A DNA stretch of 64,000 bases, from contig NZ_BCVN01000001.1 of assembly GCF_001591765.1 (NCBI RefSeq), positions 124,001-188,000 of the forward strand. Reading direction: 5' to 3'. The stretch is from Pseudolactococcus raffinolactis NBRC 100932. Its GTDB lineage: Bacteria; Bacillota; Bacilli; Lactobacillales; Streptococcaceae. The notes under the pieces were generated by a model, which did no database searches, had not been told where the DNA came from, and saw nothing but the letters and a program-made list of their open reading frames with translations. Both the position numbers and the translations under genes were made by a program. Each line of letters opens with the position of its first letter. Position 1 is the first letter of the stretch. This document shows positions 56,558 through 64,000 of the stretch, one piece after another.

Positions 56558-57013
56558 ATGAAAAAAGAGAATATCGGGGCAGAACTACGAGAGCTGAACA
56601 TCTCGCTGTTGCGTCACCTGGCCAAAAATAAAGCTAAGCCCAACAAGGAAAAGCCTGACTGTCCAGATGAAACCCGCGGTCTACAGGTCTGGGTCATCGA
56701 TTATTTGATTAAGCATCAAGATGAAGACGTCTTTCAAAGAGATCTAGAAAAAGAATTTGTGATGCGCAGACCTACGGCCACTAATTTTATCAAGAAAATG
56801 GAGCAGGCAGAGCTCATCAGACGCGAACCTGTTGCCTATGATGCCAGACTAAAGAAGATCATCCTAACGGACAAAGCTTTCAAACTACAAGCTGGGATGA
56901 TGGCGAAAAAGCAAGAATTTGAAACGCTTCTGCGTGATGGTTTATCAGATGAAGAGATTGTTCAATTCATCACAACGATTCAAAAAATTAAACACAATTT
57001 ACGTGAGCAGTGA
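56558..57013 (+). CDS. MarR-family regulator
   Basis: A 151-residue winged-HTH protein (VFQRDLEKEFVMRRPTATNF recognition region, wing VAYDARLKKIILTDKA). It precedes two ABC half-exporters in the order usual for MarR-controlled drug efflux. The inverted repeat across its promoter suggests autorepression. The inducer is unknown. Confidence 0.9.
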   Translation: MKKENIGAELRELNISLLRHLAKNKAKPNKEKPDCPDETRGLQVWVIDYLIKHQDEDVFQRDLEKEFVMRRPTATNFIKKMEQAELIRREPVAYDARLKKIILTDKAFKLQAGMMAKKQEFETLLRDGLSDEEIVQFITTIQKIKHNLREQ

Positions 57014-57083
57014 TGACTTAATATGAGATTAATCGTTTGTTCACACTCAAAATCGTCATTTCAATAACATAAAGGAAGTAAAC

Positions 57084-58856
57084 ATGCTTAAAATCTTAAA
57101 AAAAATCACTGGAAAAGAGCTCAGATACGTCGGTATCAGCTTGATTTTCATTGTCATCCAGGTGTATTTAGACCTTAAATTACCGGATTACATGAGCAAA
57201 GTGACCAAATTAATCCAAGAAAAAGGCACAACCGTGTCGCAAATCTTTGATGAAGGTCGCTGGATGGTCCTCTGTGCCTTTGGCTCACTCGTCGCCGCAG
57301 TCATTGTCGGCTTCTTTGCTGCCAAGGTAGCCGCTGGCTTATCACGGACGCTGCGTCATGATGTCTACCATCAAGTCTCAGAGTATTCAATGGCTGAAAT
57401 CAACCAGTTTTCAACTGCCAGCCTGATTACCCGTTCGACCAACGACATTACTCAAGTCCAAATGATCGTGGCTATGGGGCTACAACTCAGTATCAAAGCA
57501 CCGATTACTGCCGTTTGGGCTATCATGAAAATTGCCAACAAATCATGGGAATGGACGACTGCTTTAGGTGCTGCTGTTCTCTTCCTTCTCGTCATGATCA
57601 GTATTATCGTGACGCTTGCCATGCCACGCTTCAAGATTATCCAAAAATTAACGGATAAACTAAATTCCGTGACCCGTGAAAACCTGACTGGGATTCGTGT
57701 GGTCCGTGCTTATAACGCTCAAAAATATCAAACTGATAAATTTGAAAAAGCCAACGACGATATTACGTCAACCAACCTCTTCATTCAACGCGCAATGGCC
57801 TTCATGATGCCCATGATGTCTCTTGTGTCATCTGGCCTGTCAGTTGCCGTTTACTTGATTGGTGCGACCATTATTAAAGCTGCAAGCGTTGGGACACCTG
57901 CTAATTCACCTCGGATCAATCTCTTTTCAGACATGGTCGTGTTCACGTCTTATGGAATGCAAGTTGTGATGGCCTTTATGATGTTGACCATGATTTTCAT
58001 CATGTTCCCGCGTGCCAATGTCTCTGCTGGTCGGATTAATGAAGTCATCGATACCGCCTCAAGCATTAAAAACGGGACAAAAGATGGTTCAGCAGCTAAA
58101 GAAGTTGGGACTGTCGAGTTTAAGAACGTCTATTTCCAATACGCTGATGCCTCTGAACACGTTCTTGAAGGTGTTTCTTTCAAGGCCAATAAAGGCGAAA
58201 CGGTTGCCTTCATCGGCTCAACCGGTTCTGGTAAATCAACATTAATCAACCTCATCCCGCGTTACTATGATGTGACAGCCGGTCAAGTCTTGGTTGATGG
58301 CGTCAATGTTAAGGAATATACAGAAGAAGCCTTGCACGATAAAATGGGTTTCATCCCGCAAAAACCAGTGATGTTTAACGGAACGATTCGGTCAAACTTG
58401 GCCTTTGGGACTAATGCTCATGGTGACATGAGTGATGAAGACTTAATGGCAGCTGCACGGATCGCCCAAGCTGAAGAATTTATACTGAAAAACCCTGAAG
58501 GCTTAAACGCTGAAGTATCTCAGGGTGGTCTTAACCTGTCCGGTGGTCAAAAGCAACGGCTAGCGATTGCTCGTGCCATTGCCCGCAAGCCTGAAATTCT
58601 CGTCTTTGATGACAGTTTTTCAGCTTTGGACTATAAGACTGACCGTGTCTTACGCGATACCTTGAAACGTGAAACAGCAGAAACGACGAAACTGATTGTT
58701 GCCCAACGGATTGGCACGATTATCGATGCCGATCAAATTATTGTTTTGGATAAAGGGAAAGTCGTGGGTCGTGGGACACATGATGAGTTGATGGCTAGCA
58801 ATGAAGTCTATCAAGAAATCGCCTATTCACAACTGTCTAAGGAGGAATTAGCCTAA
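57084..58856 (+). CDS. Heterodimeric ABC exporter, subunit with degenerate ATP site
   Basis: A 590-residue half-transporter: membrane domain (about 15-310), nucleotide-binding domain (about 340-585). Walker A GSTGSGKST and signature LSGGQKQRLA are canonical. Walker B is ILVFDDSFSALD, with Asp replacing the catalytic Glu. The N-terminal extension between the first two membrane segments (VTKLIQEKGTTVSQIFDEGR) is typical of YfiB/YheI-like members. It overlaps its partner at TAATG. Confidence 0.92.
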   Translation: MLKILKKITGKELRYVGISLIFIVIQVYLDLKLPDYMSKVTKLIQEKGTTVSQIFDEGRWMVLCAFGSLVAAVIVGFFAAKVAAGLSRTLRHDVYHQVSEYSMAEINQFSTASLITRSTNDITQVQMIVAMGLQLSIKAPITAVWAIMKIANKSWEWTTALGAAVLFLLVMISIIVTLAMPRFKIIQKLTDKLNSVTRENLTGIRVVRAYNAQKYQTDKFEKANDDITSTNLFIQRAMAFMMPMMSLVSSGLSVAVYLIGATIIKAASVGTPANSPRINLFSDMVVFTSYGMQVVMAFMMLTMIFIMFPRANVSAGRINEVIDTASSIKNGTKDGSAAKEVGTVEFKNVYFQYADASEHVLEGVSFKANKGETVAFIGSTGSGKSTLINLIPRYYDVTAGQVLVDGVNVKEYTEEALHDKMGFIPQKPVMFNGTIRSNLAFGTNAHGDMSDEDLMAAARIAQAEEFILKNPEGLNAEVSQGGLNLSGGQKQRLAIARAIARKPEILVFDDSFSALDYKTDRVLRDTLKRETAETTKLIVAQRIGTIIDADQIIVLDKGKVVGRGTHDELMASNEVYQEIAYSQLSKEELA

Positions 58857-60721
58857 TGCCGACAACAAAAAATACACCTAAAAAATCTAATGGCGGTGGC
58901 TTTGGACCAGGTCGTGGCTTAGGTCGCGGAGGTGAAAAACCCAAAGACGTCAAAAAAGCCTTGGGCGACTTAGCGAAATATGTCAAACCTTGGTATCCGG
59001 CGATTCTTGTCGCAGCCATCGCTGCCTGTGGTGGTGCTTATCTGACCATTATCGGTCCTGATCGCCTATCTGAAATTACTAATAAAATCATGGCTGGTTT
59101 GAGAGCCAGCTTCATCCCCAAAGGCATGCCAGGTCATGGCGACATTGATATGAAAGCCATTACGGCGATTGGTGTGACTTTGATTGCCTTCTACTTGGGT
59201 TCAGCGCTTTTGAGTTACACCCAAGGTTTCATCATGGCGACTGTAACCCAACGGACATCTAAGAAACTACGTCAAGATATTTCGACGAAAATTAACAAAT
59301 TACCTTTGCGCTACTTTGATAGTCATCCTTATGGCGATACTTTGTCGCGCGTGACAAATGACGTGGATGCGATCAGCCAAGCCCTTAACCAATCCGTTGG
59401 GAGTTTGGTTTCAGCCTTGACGCTCTTCTTTGGCACGATCATCATGATGTTTAAAACCAACGTTGAAATGAGTCTGACTGCTATTGCCACAACGGCGATC
59501 GGCTTTGGCTTAATGATGCTCATCATGACTAAGTCACAAAGATTCTTTAACGCCCAACAAAACGGCCTCGGCGAGGTTAATGGTTTTGTGGAAGAAGTTT
59601 ACACGGGTCATAATATCGTGAGAGTGTCCAATGCGGACAAGTCTAAACAAGATGAGTTCGATGAAATCAATGAACGCCTTTATAACTCAGTTTGGAAATC
59701 TCAATTTCTGTCAGGCTTGATGATGCCACTCATGCAATTCATCGGTAACTTTGGTTACGGCGCTGTCTGTTTGGTTGGGGCGATTTTAGCCATCGATGGT
59801 AAAATCGAGTTTGGCGTGATCGTAGCCTTCATGATTTATATTCGTTTGTTCACTCAACCCTTGACACAAATCGCCCAAGCGGTGACCTCAATGCAATCAG
59901 CAGGCGCAGCTTCTGAGCGGATTTTCACATTCCTTGCGGAACCTGAATTAGAAGACGAAACGGGTAAGGCAACGACATTGGTCAACCCTAAAGGGGCTGT
60001 TGAATTTAAAAACGTTCATTTCGGCTATAACGCTGATCGTGTCATCATCAATGACTTCTCAGCCAAAGCTGAACCTGGTCAGAAGATTGCCATCGTTGGG
60101 CCTACGGGCGCTGGTAAATCAACCATGGTCAACTTGCTCATGCGTTTCTACGATATTGATTCTGGTCAAATCATCATTGATGGGACACCGATTAAAGAGG
60201 TGACGCGTGAAGCGGTCCACGATCAGTTTTCAATGGTCTTACAAGACACGTGGTTGTTTGAAGGGACAGTGAAAGAAAACTTGATCTATAATCAATGTGA
60301 TATCACGGATGAACAGGTTGTTGCTGCTGCTAAGGCAGTTGGTGTCGATCATTTTATCAATACCTTACCAAATGGCTATGACTCAGTCTTGAAAGACGCT
60401 GATGAATTATCAGTTGGTGAACGTCAGCTCTTAACCATTGCCCGTGCGCTCTTGAAAAATGCACCAATGTTGATTCTTGATGAAGCGACATCATCAGTAG
60501 ATACGCGGACTGAAGAATTGATCCAAAAAGCCATGGATAAACTCATGGAAGGTCGGACAAGTTTTGTCATTGCCCACAGACTGTCTACCATCAAAAATGC
60601 TGACTTGATTCTCGTCATGAAAGACGGCGATATCATCGAAAGTGGCAACCACGAAGCCTTGCTTGCACAAGGTGGCTTCTATGCTGATTTGTACAATTCA
60701 CAGTTTGAAAGCGTGGCTTAA
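58856..60721 (+). CDS. Heterodimeric ABC exporter, catalytic subunit
   Basis: A 621-residue half-transporter with a Gly/Arg/Lys-rich N-terminal tail (GGGFGPGRGLGRGGEKPKD), membrane domain (about 45-350) and nucleotide-binding domain (about 375-615). Walker A GPTGAGKST and Walker B LILDEATSSVD are intact; the signature is LSVGERQL, the altered form. Such YfiC/YheH-type pairs are multidrug exporters. SD AAGGAGG lies in the end of the upstream gene. Confidence 0.92.
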   Translation: MPTTKNTPKKSNGGGFGPGRGLGRGGEKPKDVKKALGDLAKYVKPWYPAILVAAIAACGGAYLTIIGPDRLSEITNKIMAGLRASFIPKGMPGHGDIDMKAITAIGVTLIAFYLGSALLSYTQGFIMATVTQRTSKKLRQDISTKINKLPLRYFDSHPYGDTLSRVTNDVDAISQALNQSVGSLVSALTLFFGTIIMMFKTNVEMSLTAIATTAIGFGLMMLIMTKSQRFFNAQQNGLGEVNGFVEEVYTGHNIVRVSNADKSKQDEFDEINERLYNSVWKSQFLSGLMMPLMQFIGNFGYGAVCLVGAILAIDGKIEFGVIVAFMIYIRLFTQPLTQIAQAVTSMQSAGAASERIFTFLAEPELEDETGKATTLVNPKGAVEFKNVHFGYNADRVIINDFSAKAEPGQKIAIVGPTGAGKSTMVNLLMRFYDIDSGQIIIDGTPIKEVTREAVHDQFSMVLQDTWLFEGTVKENLIYNQCDITDEQVVAAAKAVGVDHFINTLPNGYDSVLKDADELSVGERQLLTIARALLKNAPMLILDEATSSVDTRTEELIQKAMDKLMEGRTSFVIAHRLSTIKNADLILVMKDGDIIESGNHEALLAQGGFYADLYNSQFESVA

Positions 60722-60732
60722 GATAAAAATCG

Positions 60733-60772
60733 AAAACATTAGTTTGGACACTTGTCTGAGCTAATGTTTTTG
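60733..60772 (+). terminator. ABC exporter operon terminator
   Basis: AAAACATTAG...CTAATGTTTT and T run. Confidence 0.82.
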
Positions 60773-60832
60773 TAATCACACGAATATTAAATGATTTTGT
60801 TATAATAAATAGATGAATGAATAAAGAAAGTG

Positions 60833-61603
60833 ATGGTATCAGTGATGGAAAACCTAGTGAATTTTAGAGATTTGGGTGGCTATCAAAACCGAGAGGGGAA
60901 AAAAGTAGTATCTGGCAAGGTTTTAAGATCAGCCCAACCTGTTGGATTGGCTGAAGCAGACAAAAATATATTAGTAAACAATTACCAACTCAAGAAAATC
61001 ATAGATTTCAGATCTCAAAAAGAAGTTGTTGAAAAACCAGTTGATACCTTATCGGGTGTGGCTTATCTGAATATTGATCTGATGAAAGATATCAAATCAG
61101 GCACAGCCAGCCTAGAAGATTTACTGAAAAATCCGACGACTGCAGAAGTTGACCAGGCAATGCAGCATGTTTATGGTGAACTGGTCATGGACAAAACCAG
61201 TCAAAAAGGCTATGCCAATTTTCTAAATCAGATTATCGCGCAAGAAAATGGTGCGGTACTCTTCCACTGTTTTGCTGGAAAAGATCGCACAGGCGTTGGC
61301 GCAGCGCTTGTCCTGAGCCTTTTAGGCGTTCGCAAAGCTGATATTCTGCATGATTATCTGCTGACAAACACCCAAAGGCAAGCGGGAAATCAAAAGATGA
61401 AAACTGCCGCCGCAGCACAAGGCATGAGTGATGAGCAACTTTTAGCTTTAGATAGGTTACTGTCGGTTGATGAGATTTACCTCAATCATGCTTTTGCTAA
61501 CATAAGCGAGTACTATGGGACAATGCAAGCCTATGCGACTGAGGCGCTGGATTTTGAGATAGACAAGCAAGACTATTTGCGTGAGTTGCTGTTATGGGGA
61601 TGA
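60833..61603 (+). CDS. Tyrosine-protein phosphatase (Y_phosphatase3 type)
   Basis: About 257 residues. The CX5R active site HCFAGKDRTGVGAA (Cys146, Arg152) and the N-terminal VNFRDLGGYQN typical of bacterial PTP-like phosphatases (IphP/LipA group) are present. No signal peptide is seen. The start is uncertain: ATG 60833 or 60845, neither with a good SD. An extended -10, TGTTATAAT (60798-60806), lies upstream. Substrate could be phosphoprotein or phosphoinositide. Confidence 0.88.
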   Translation: MVSVMENLVNFRDLGGYQNREGKKVVSGKVLRSAQPVGLAEADKNILVNNYQLKKIIDFRSQKEVVEKPVDTLSGVAYLNIDLMKDIKSGTASLEDLLKNPTTAEVDQAMQHVYGELVMDKTSQKGYANFLNQIIAQENGAVLFHCFAGKDRTGVGAALVLSLLGVRKADILHDYLLTNTQRQAGNQKMKTAAAAQGMSDEQLLALDRLLSVDEIYLNHAFANISEYYGTMQAYATEALDFEIDKQDYLRELLLWG

Positions 61604-61676
61604 GAAAGTGACAGATGTATAAGGGATGACTTCTGACGATTATAAAAAATAATTTTATTTTTGAAAAGAACTAATA

Positions 61677-61833
61677 AGGTGCTGCCTTTTCCTACGAATT
61701 GCTTAATGTGCTATTCTATGCTGTTGAAGATCTTGTAGATAATGATTTTATAAATGAACATGTAAAAGGAGCAATGGACATTGATGAAAGGCAGTTACGA
61801 GAAATTGCCAATACAACATTAGCAAAATTATAA
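61677..61833 (+). pseudogene. Gene remnant, unrecognised
   Basis: After TAA TAA an open stretch reads GAAFSYELLNVLFYAVEDLV then DNDFINEH..., ending REIANTTLAKL before TAA. It has no start at its beginning; an internal ATG (MDIDERQL) would give only a stub. It looks like the C-terminal end of a lost gene. The composition is AT-rich like the following genes. Confidence 0.45.
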
Positions 61834-61876
61834 TGATTATCGTAAAGTTTTTTGAAATACATTTGAGGTGAAAGTA

Positions 61877-62284
61877 ATGGACAATTTATCTTTTGAAAAA
61901 ATTTGGGAAGATGTATTTATGTTTGAACTTGAAATTTCTGTCGAAAATAAGTATGGTTCATTTAAAAAGACTTGTTATCTTCAAAATGATTCGCTAGTAG
62001 AATTCTCTAAAATGATTTCAGATTTTCTCCATTTACCTAGTAAAAGTAAGGAGATAAAGTGGGGAGATATTTTAGATAACGAGCTTAGTGAGTGTGTATT
62101 TACGATTTTTCCAATAGACAGTAGTGGTCATATTGTGATGAAAGTCTTTTTAGTACAGATTGATGACGATAACAAAAATGAAAGTGCCTTATATATACAA
62201 ACTGAGTTAGGCTTGCTAGAGAATTTTGGAAAAAATGTATTAGGATATTTAGAAAATGTTGGTAGGAAGGTCAGCTTGAATTAA
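61877..62284 (+). CDS. Uncharacterised protein, immunity-like islet
   Basis: I do not recognise this 135-residue acidic protein. It has alternating strand-like segments (FELEISVENKYGSFKKTCYL, VMKVFLVQIDD) and a helical end. There is no signal peptide or membrane segment. SD GAGGTG precedes ATG 61877. Its setting, an AT-rich islet of small, unrelated or paralogous cytosolic proteins, resembles orphan immunity genes of polymorphic toxins, but no toxin gene is in view. Confidence 0.6.
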   Translation: MDNLSFEKIWEDVFMFELEISVENKYGSFKKTCYLQNDSLVEFSKMISDFLHLPSKSKEIKWGDILDNELSECVFTIFPIDSSGHIVMKVFLVQIDDDNKNESALYIQTELGLLENFGKNVLGYLENVGRKVSLN

Positions 62285-62348
62285 GTGTAGAGAACTCTAT
62301 CAAAACTGAATAGATTGATTTATATCTTACCTTGGAGGAGAACTTTAA

Positions 62349-62705
62349 ATGTTTAATCTCTATAATGATAAAGAATTCAGTGCAGTAAGTGAATTTGTTT
62401 TGTGGATTGAAGATAGTTATATTGAGTTAATGGATAATTTTGAAATTTCAACTTTTATATTGGACTTAGTGGGTATTGTGACAGTTCAAGGAAAAGGTTT
62501 TGACGAATTAATAGATGCAGCAATTTACCCAGAATGGAAAGATATTCAGCTAAAGTTTTCGAATGATGATTTATATCATCAATTAATACAGTTTGTTAAT
62601 TTTTACCATTCGGAATATGAATTTGACATGTCGTTACTATTGAAATTGCTTAATAATTCTCAAAATAGGAAGATGTTTGAAAAGATATTAGAAAGTAAAA
62701 TTTAA
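62349..62705 (+). CDS. Uncharacterised protein, paralogue of the broken gene downstream
   Basis: A 118-residue acidic soluble protein, not recognised. Clear SD GGAGGAG precedes ATG 62349. Shared motifs with 62731-63096: an N-terminal F-x-A-(V/I)-S-(E/D)-F-x-(L/I)-W, then DAAIYPEWKDIQ, then NDDLYHQLIQFVNFYHSEYE. The tandem paralogue with a stop suggests repeated duplication and loss. Confidence 0.65.
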   Translation: MFNLYNDKEFSAVSEFVLWIEDSYIELMDNFEISTFILDLVGIVTVQGKGFDELIDAAIYPEWKDIQLKFSNDDLYHQLIQFVNFYHSEYEFDMSLLLKLLNNSQNRKMFEKILESKI

Positions 62706-62730
62706 GATGTAGTGTTAAATAGGTGAAACG

Positions 62731-63096
62731 ATGAAACTATTATATTCAGACGTAGAATTCACTGCAATAAGTGACTTTACAATATGGGTTGGCAACCAAA
62801 ATTTGTAGTTTTGGGAAGATGATGAGCTGTTTGGCATCAGAATATTTTTAATTAATTTAGGGTGTAGAGGTATTTTAGATGATGTAGAAAAAGCGGATTA
62901 TCTTCTGGATGCCGCAGTCTATCCTGAGTGGAAACAGATACAGAAAAAATCCCCAAATGATAATTTATATGACCAACTAATACAGTTTGTCAAATTTTAT
63001 CAGTCAGATTTCGGCTTTGATATGAGCCCTTTAATGACTATTTTGGAACAGGAAGAAATCAAAGAAGAATTTGACAAAAGGCTAAAAAACTCATAG
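62731..63096 (+). pseudogene. Paralogue of 62349 gene, interrupted by a stop codon
   Basis: The frame runs from ATG 62731 to TAG 63094 (122 codons) and is open except for TAG at 62806-62808 (codon 26, where the intact paralogue is aligned near ...EDSY). Conserved parts: DAAVYPEWKQIQ and NDNLYDQLIQFVKFYQSDFG. A single base change would restore it. Confidence 0.75.
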
Positions 63097-63122
63097 AGAT
63101 TGCAAAAAAAGTAAAAACCCAC

Positions 63123-63151
63123 TTTACAATCCACAACTTTTGCGCTACAAT
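63123..63151 (+). promoter_or_regulatory. Promoter of the M-box/Mg2+ ATPase transcript
   Basis: TTTACA (63123-63128), 17 bases, TACAAT (63146-63151), about 36 bases before the riboswitch. Confidence 0.75.
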
Positions 63152-63186
63152 AAATCTGTAATAAAAATAACAAAAATATAATCATT

Positions 63187-63336
63187 GTTAGATGAGGCTC
63201 CTATACTGGAAATATGCTACTGCCGCGAAATGTCGAGAGACGCCAAGCTGGTCAAACAAAATAAATCGTGAAGGTTTATTTCAATGTAGCTAGAAAATTT
63301 TCTTACGCCGTATAGTGCTAAAGTTCAACGATAGGC
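63187..63336 (+). promoter_or_regulatory. M-box (ykoK) Mg2+ riboswitch
   Basis: The conserved blocks appear in order: GTTAGATGAGGCTCCTATAC, ATATGCTACTGCCGCGAAAT, GTCGAGAGACGCCAA, GGTCAAAC, and at the end ACGCCGTATAGTGCTAAAGT and ATAGGC. This is the Mg2+-sensing M-box, which stops transcription at high Mg2+. Its terminator is at 63361. Confidence 0.93.
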
Positions 63337-63360
63337 TAATGTGCGCAGATAAATGATCGA

Positions 63361-63405
63361 GGAATCTTGTGCACCAACTTATTGTTGGTGTGCGGATTCC
63401 TTTTT
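63361..63405 (+). terminator. M-box expression-platform terminator
   Basis: GGAATC...GATTCC with inner GCACCAAC/GTTGGTGT pairing, then five T. Confidence 0.88.
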
Positions 63406-63661
63406 GTTTGACCTGATTATTTCGACAGTTTAAGCTTGGCCAGCTAGACAAATCGAAACAGTCAGATCAAACAAGGCCACCTGCCATCAAAGCCGTTTAT
63501 GAAACTTAATTGAATACAATGGTTCAACGAAAGAAGAAGGTATTCATGAGCGTTAAGCACCGTAAAAACTTAGTGAAATAGGCAAAGACGCTTTGGCGTC
63601 TGCATATTTTATCTAGTTTTCTAGGTGTTGCTCAAGATAAACCGGATTAAGAGGTCTGAAA
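63406..63661 (+). other. Leader between the M-box and the ATPase gene
   Basis: No established gene. It holds inverted repeats (TTTGACCTGA...TCAGATCAAA; AGACGC/GCGTCT at about 63587-63602) and an 11-codon ORF from ATG 63547 (MSVKHRKNLVK), with AAGAAGG before it. Whether that ORF is a leader peptide is unknown. Confidence 0.45.
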
Positions 63662-64000
63662 ATGGAAAAAAAAGACAAAAGCGTTTGAATTACAAAAACT
63701 CGCCCTTCAAGCAACACAACAGTTGTTTGGCGACTACCAAACAACACGAGATGGTTTGGGCACAGCAGATGCCGAGGCGCGTCTGGATACTTATGGCATG
63801 AATATCGTGGCATCACAAAAACCGTTGCCCGCTTGGAAAATCTGGCTCAATGCGCTCAAAGATCCCTTTGTTATCGTCTTGATCTTGCTCGCCATCGTGT
63901 CGTTCGTTACGAATGACATCGAGGCGGTTATCGTCATGAGTCTGATGGTTTTATGTTCAGTTTCGATCAGTTTCTACCAAGAATATACCAGCCAAAAAAC
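63662..64000 (+). pseudogene. mgtA: P-type Mg2+-transporting ATPase, N-terminal part, frameshifted in A8
   Basis: From base 63681 one frame reads AFELQKLALQATQQLFGDYQ and onward through DAEARLDTYGMNIV, KPLPAWKIWLNALKDPFVIV and a membrane helix, the cation-ATPase N-terminus and first membrane segment of MgtA/MgtB-like pumps. The ATG at 63662, with SD AGAGGT, is in a different frame and meets TGA at 63686. Removing one A from the A8 tract (63666-63673) restores MEKKTKAFELQKLA. The M-box upstream supports a Mg2+ importer. The gene runs off the window; frameshift, slippage switch or sequencing error remain open. Confidence 0.75.

Noticed and set aside
63613-63816. 67-codon minus-strand ORF near the window end
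   Set aside because: It is antisense to the Mg2+ ATPase N-terminus and its upstream leader.

Overview
The window is low-GC Gram-positive chromosome. I read it as Lactococcus or a close relative, perhaps the L. piscium/L. raffinolactis side; this is inferred from gene content, not from a marker gene. The signs are CodY, a lactococcal-type fruRKA operon whose FruR site has four 10-bp repeats, argG/argH, rnpA-yidC-jag-rpmH, ireB-ruvX-DUF1292, AspRS with GatCAB, a phosphoketolase pentose pathway, CcpA cre sites at sugar operons, and strong GGAGG ribosome binding sites. Most of it is ordinary core genome plus sugar catabolism, with a few accessory islets.

Layout. 1-662: the end of a CorC/HlyC-type protein and a tRNA-Leu(CAG). 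800-5920: a mannose-family PTS (IIB, IIC, IID, IIA) with a GH13 alpha-glucosidase and an RpiR regulator. 6079-9906: the fructose operon fruR-fruK-fruA with its operator, promoter and cre. 9948-11482: lysS (minus). 11544-12862: three tandem ~447-bp repeats, each laid out as a Hol-Tox/TxpA-like type I toxin-antitoxin locus; the middle copy has decayed. 12886-17026: an anchored alpha/beta hydrolase, argG, argH. 17134-19670: rnpA, yidC, jag, rpmH. 19831-21947: aldo/keto reductase, ireB, ruvX, DUF1292 gene. 22041-23278: a frameshifted MFS gene. 23450-25836: an XRE-HTH/aminotransferase fusion with a repeated operator-like 9-mer, then codY. 25845-32152: a T-box (Asn specifier) leading aspS, then gatC, gatA, a Nudix gene and gatB. 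32360-40718: an MFS drug exporter, a HIRAN protein, polA and a heterodimeric ABC exporter. 40796-54964: the xylose/xylo-oligosaccharide regulon (xylB, xpk, galM, a ThuA-like gene, xylR, xylA, an ABC importer without its ATPase, and a GH43 beta-xylosidase). 55217-61603: Fe-ADH, marR with a second heterodimeric ABC exporter, and a tyrosine phosphatase. 61604-63096: an AT-rich islet of unrecognised immunity-like paralogues, partly broken. 63123-64000: an M-box Mg2+ riboswitch and the start of a P-type ATPase frameshifted in an A8 tract.

How it works together. XylR operators at xylB, xylR and xylA tie the pentose genes into one regulon. Xylo-oligosaccharides would enter by the CUT1 permease, be cut by the GH43 enzyme, be isomerised (xylA), phosphorylated (xylB) and split by phosphoketolase (xpk). 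CcpA cre sites sit at the PTS, fru, xylA and binding-protein promoters. AspS plus GatCAB make Asn-tRNA and Gln-tRNA indirectly, and the T-box at aspS appears to read tRNA-Asn.

The least explained signals are the triplicated toxin loci with a conserved overlapping leader ORF, the XRE-aminotransferase with its AAACTAACG repeats, and a two-module structured repeat placed directly in front of rpiR, xylB, galM and xynB.
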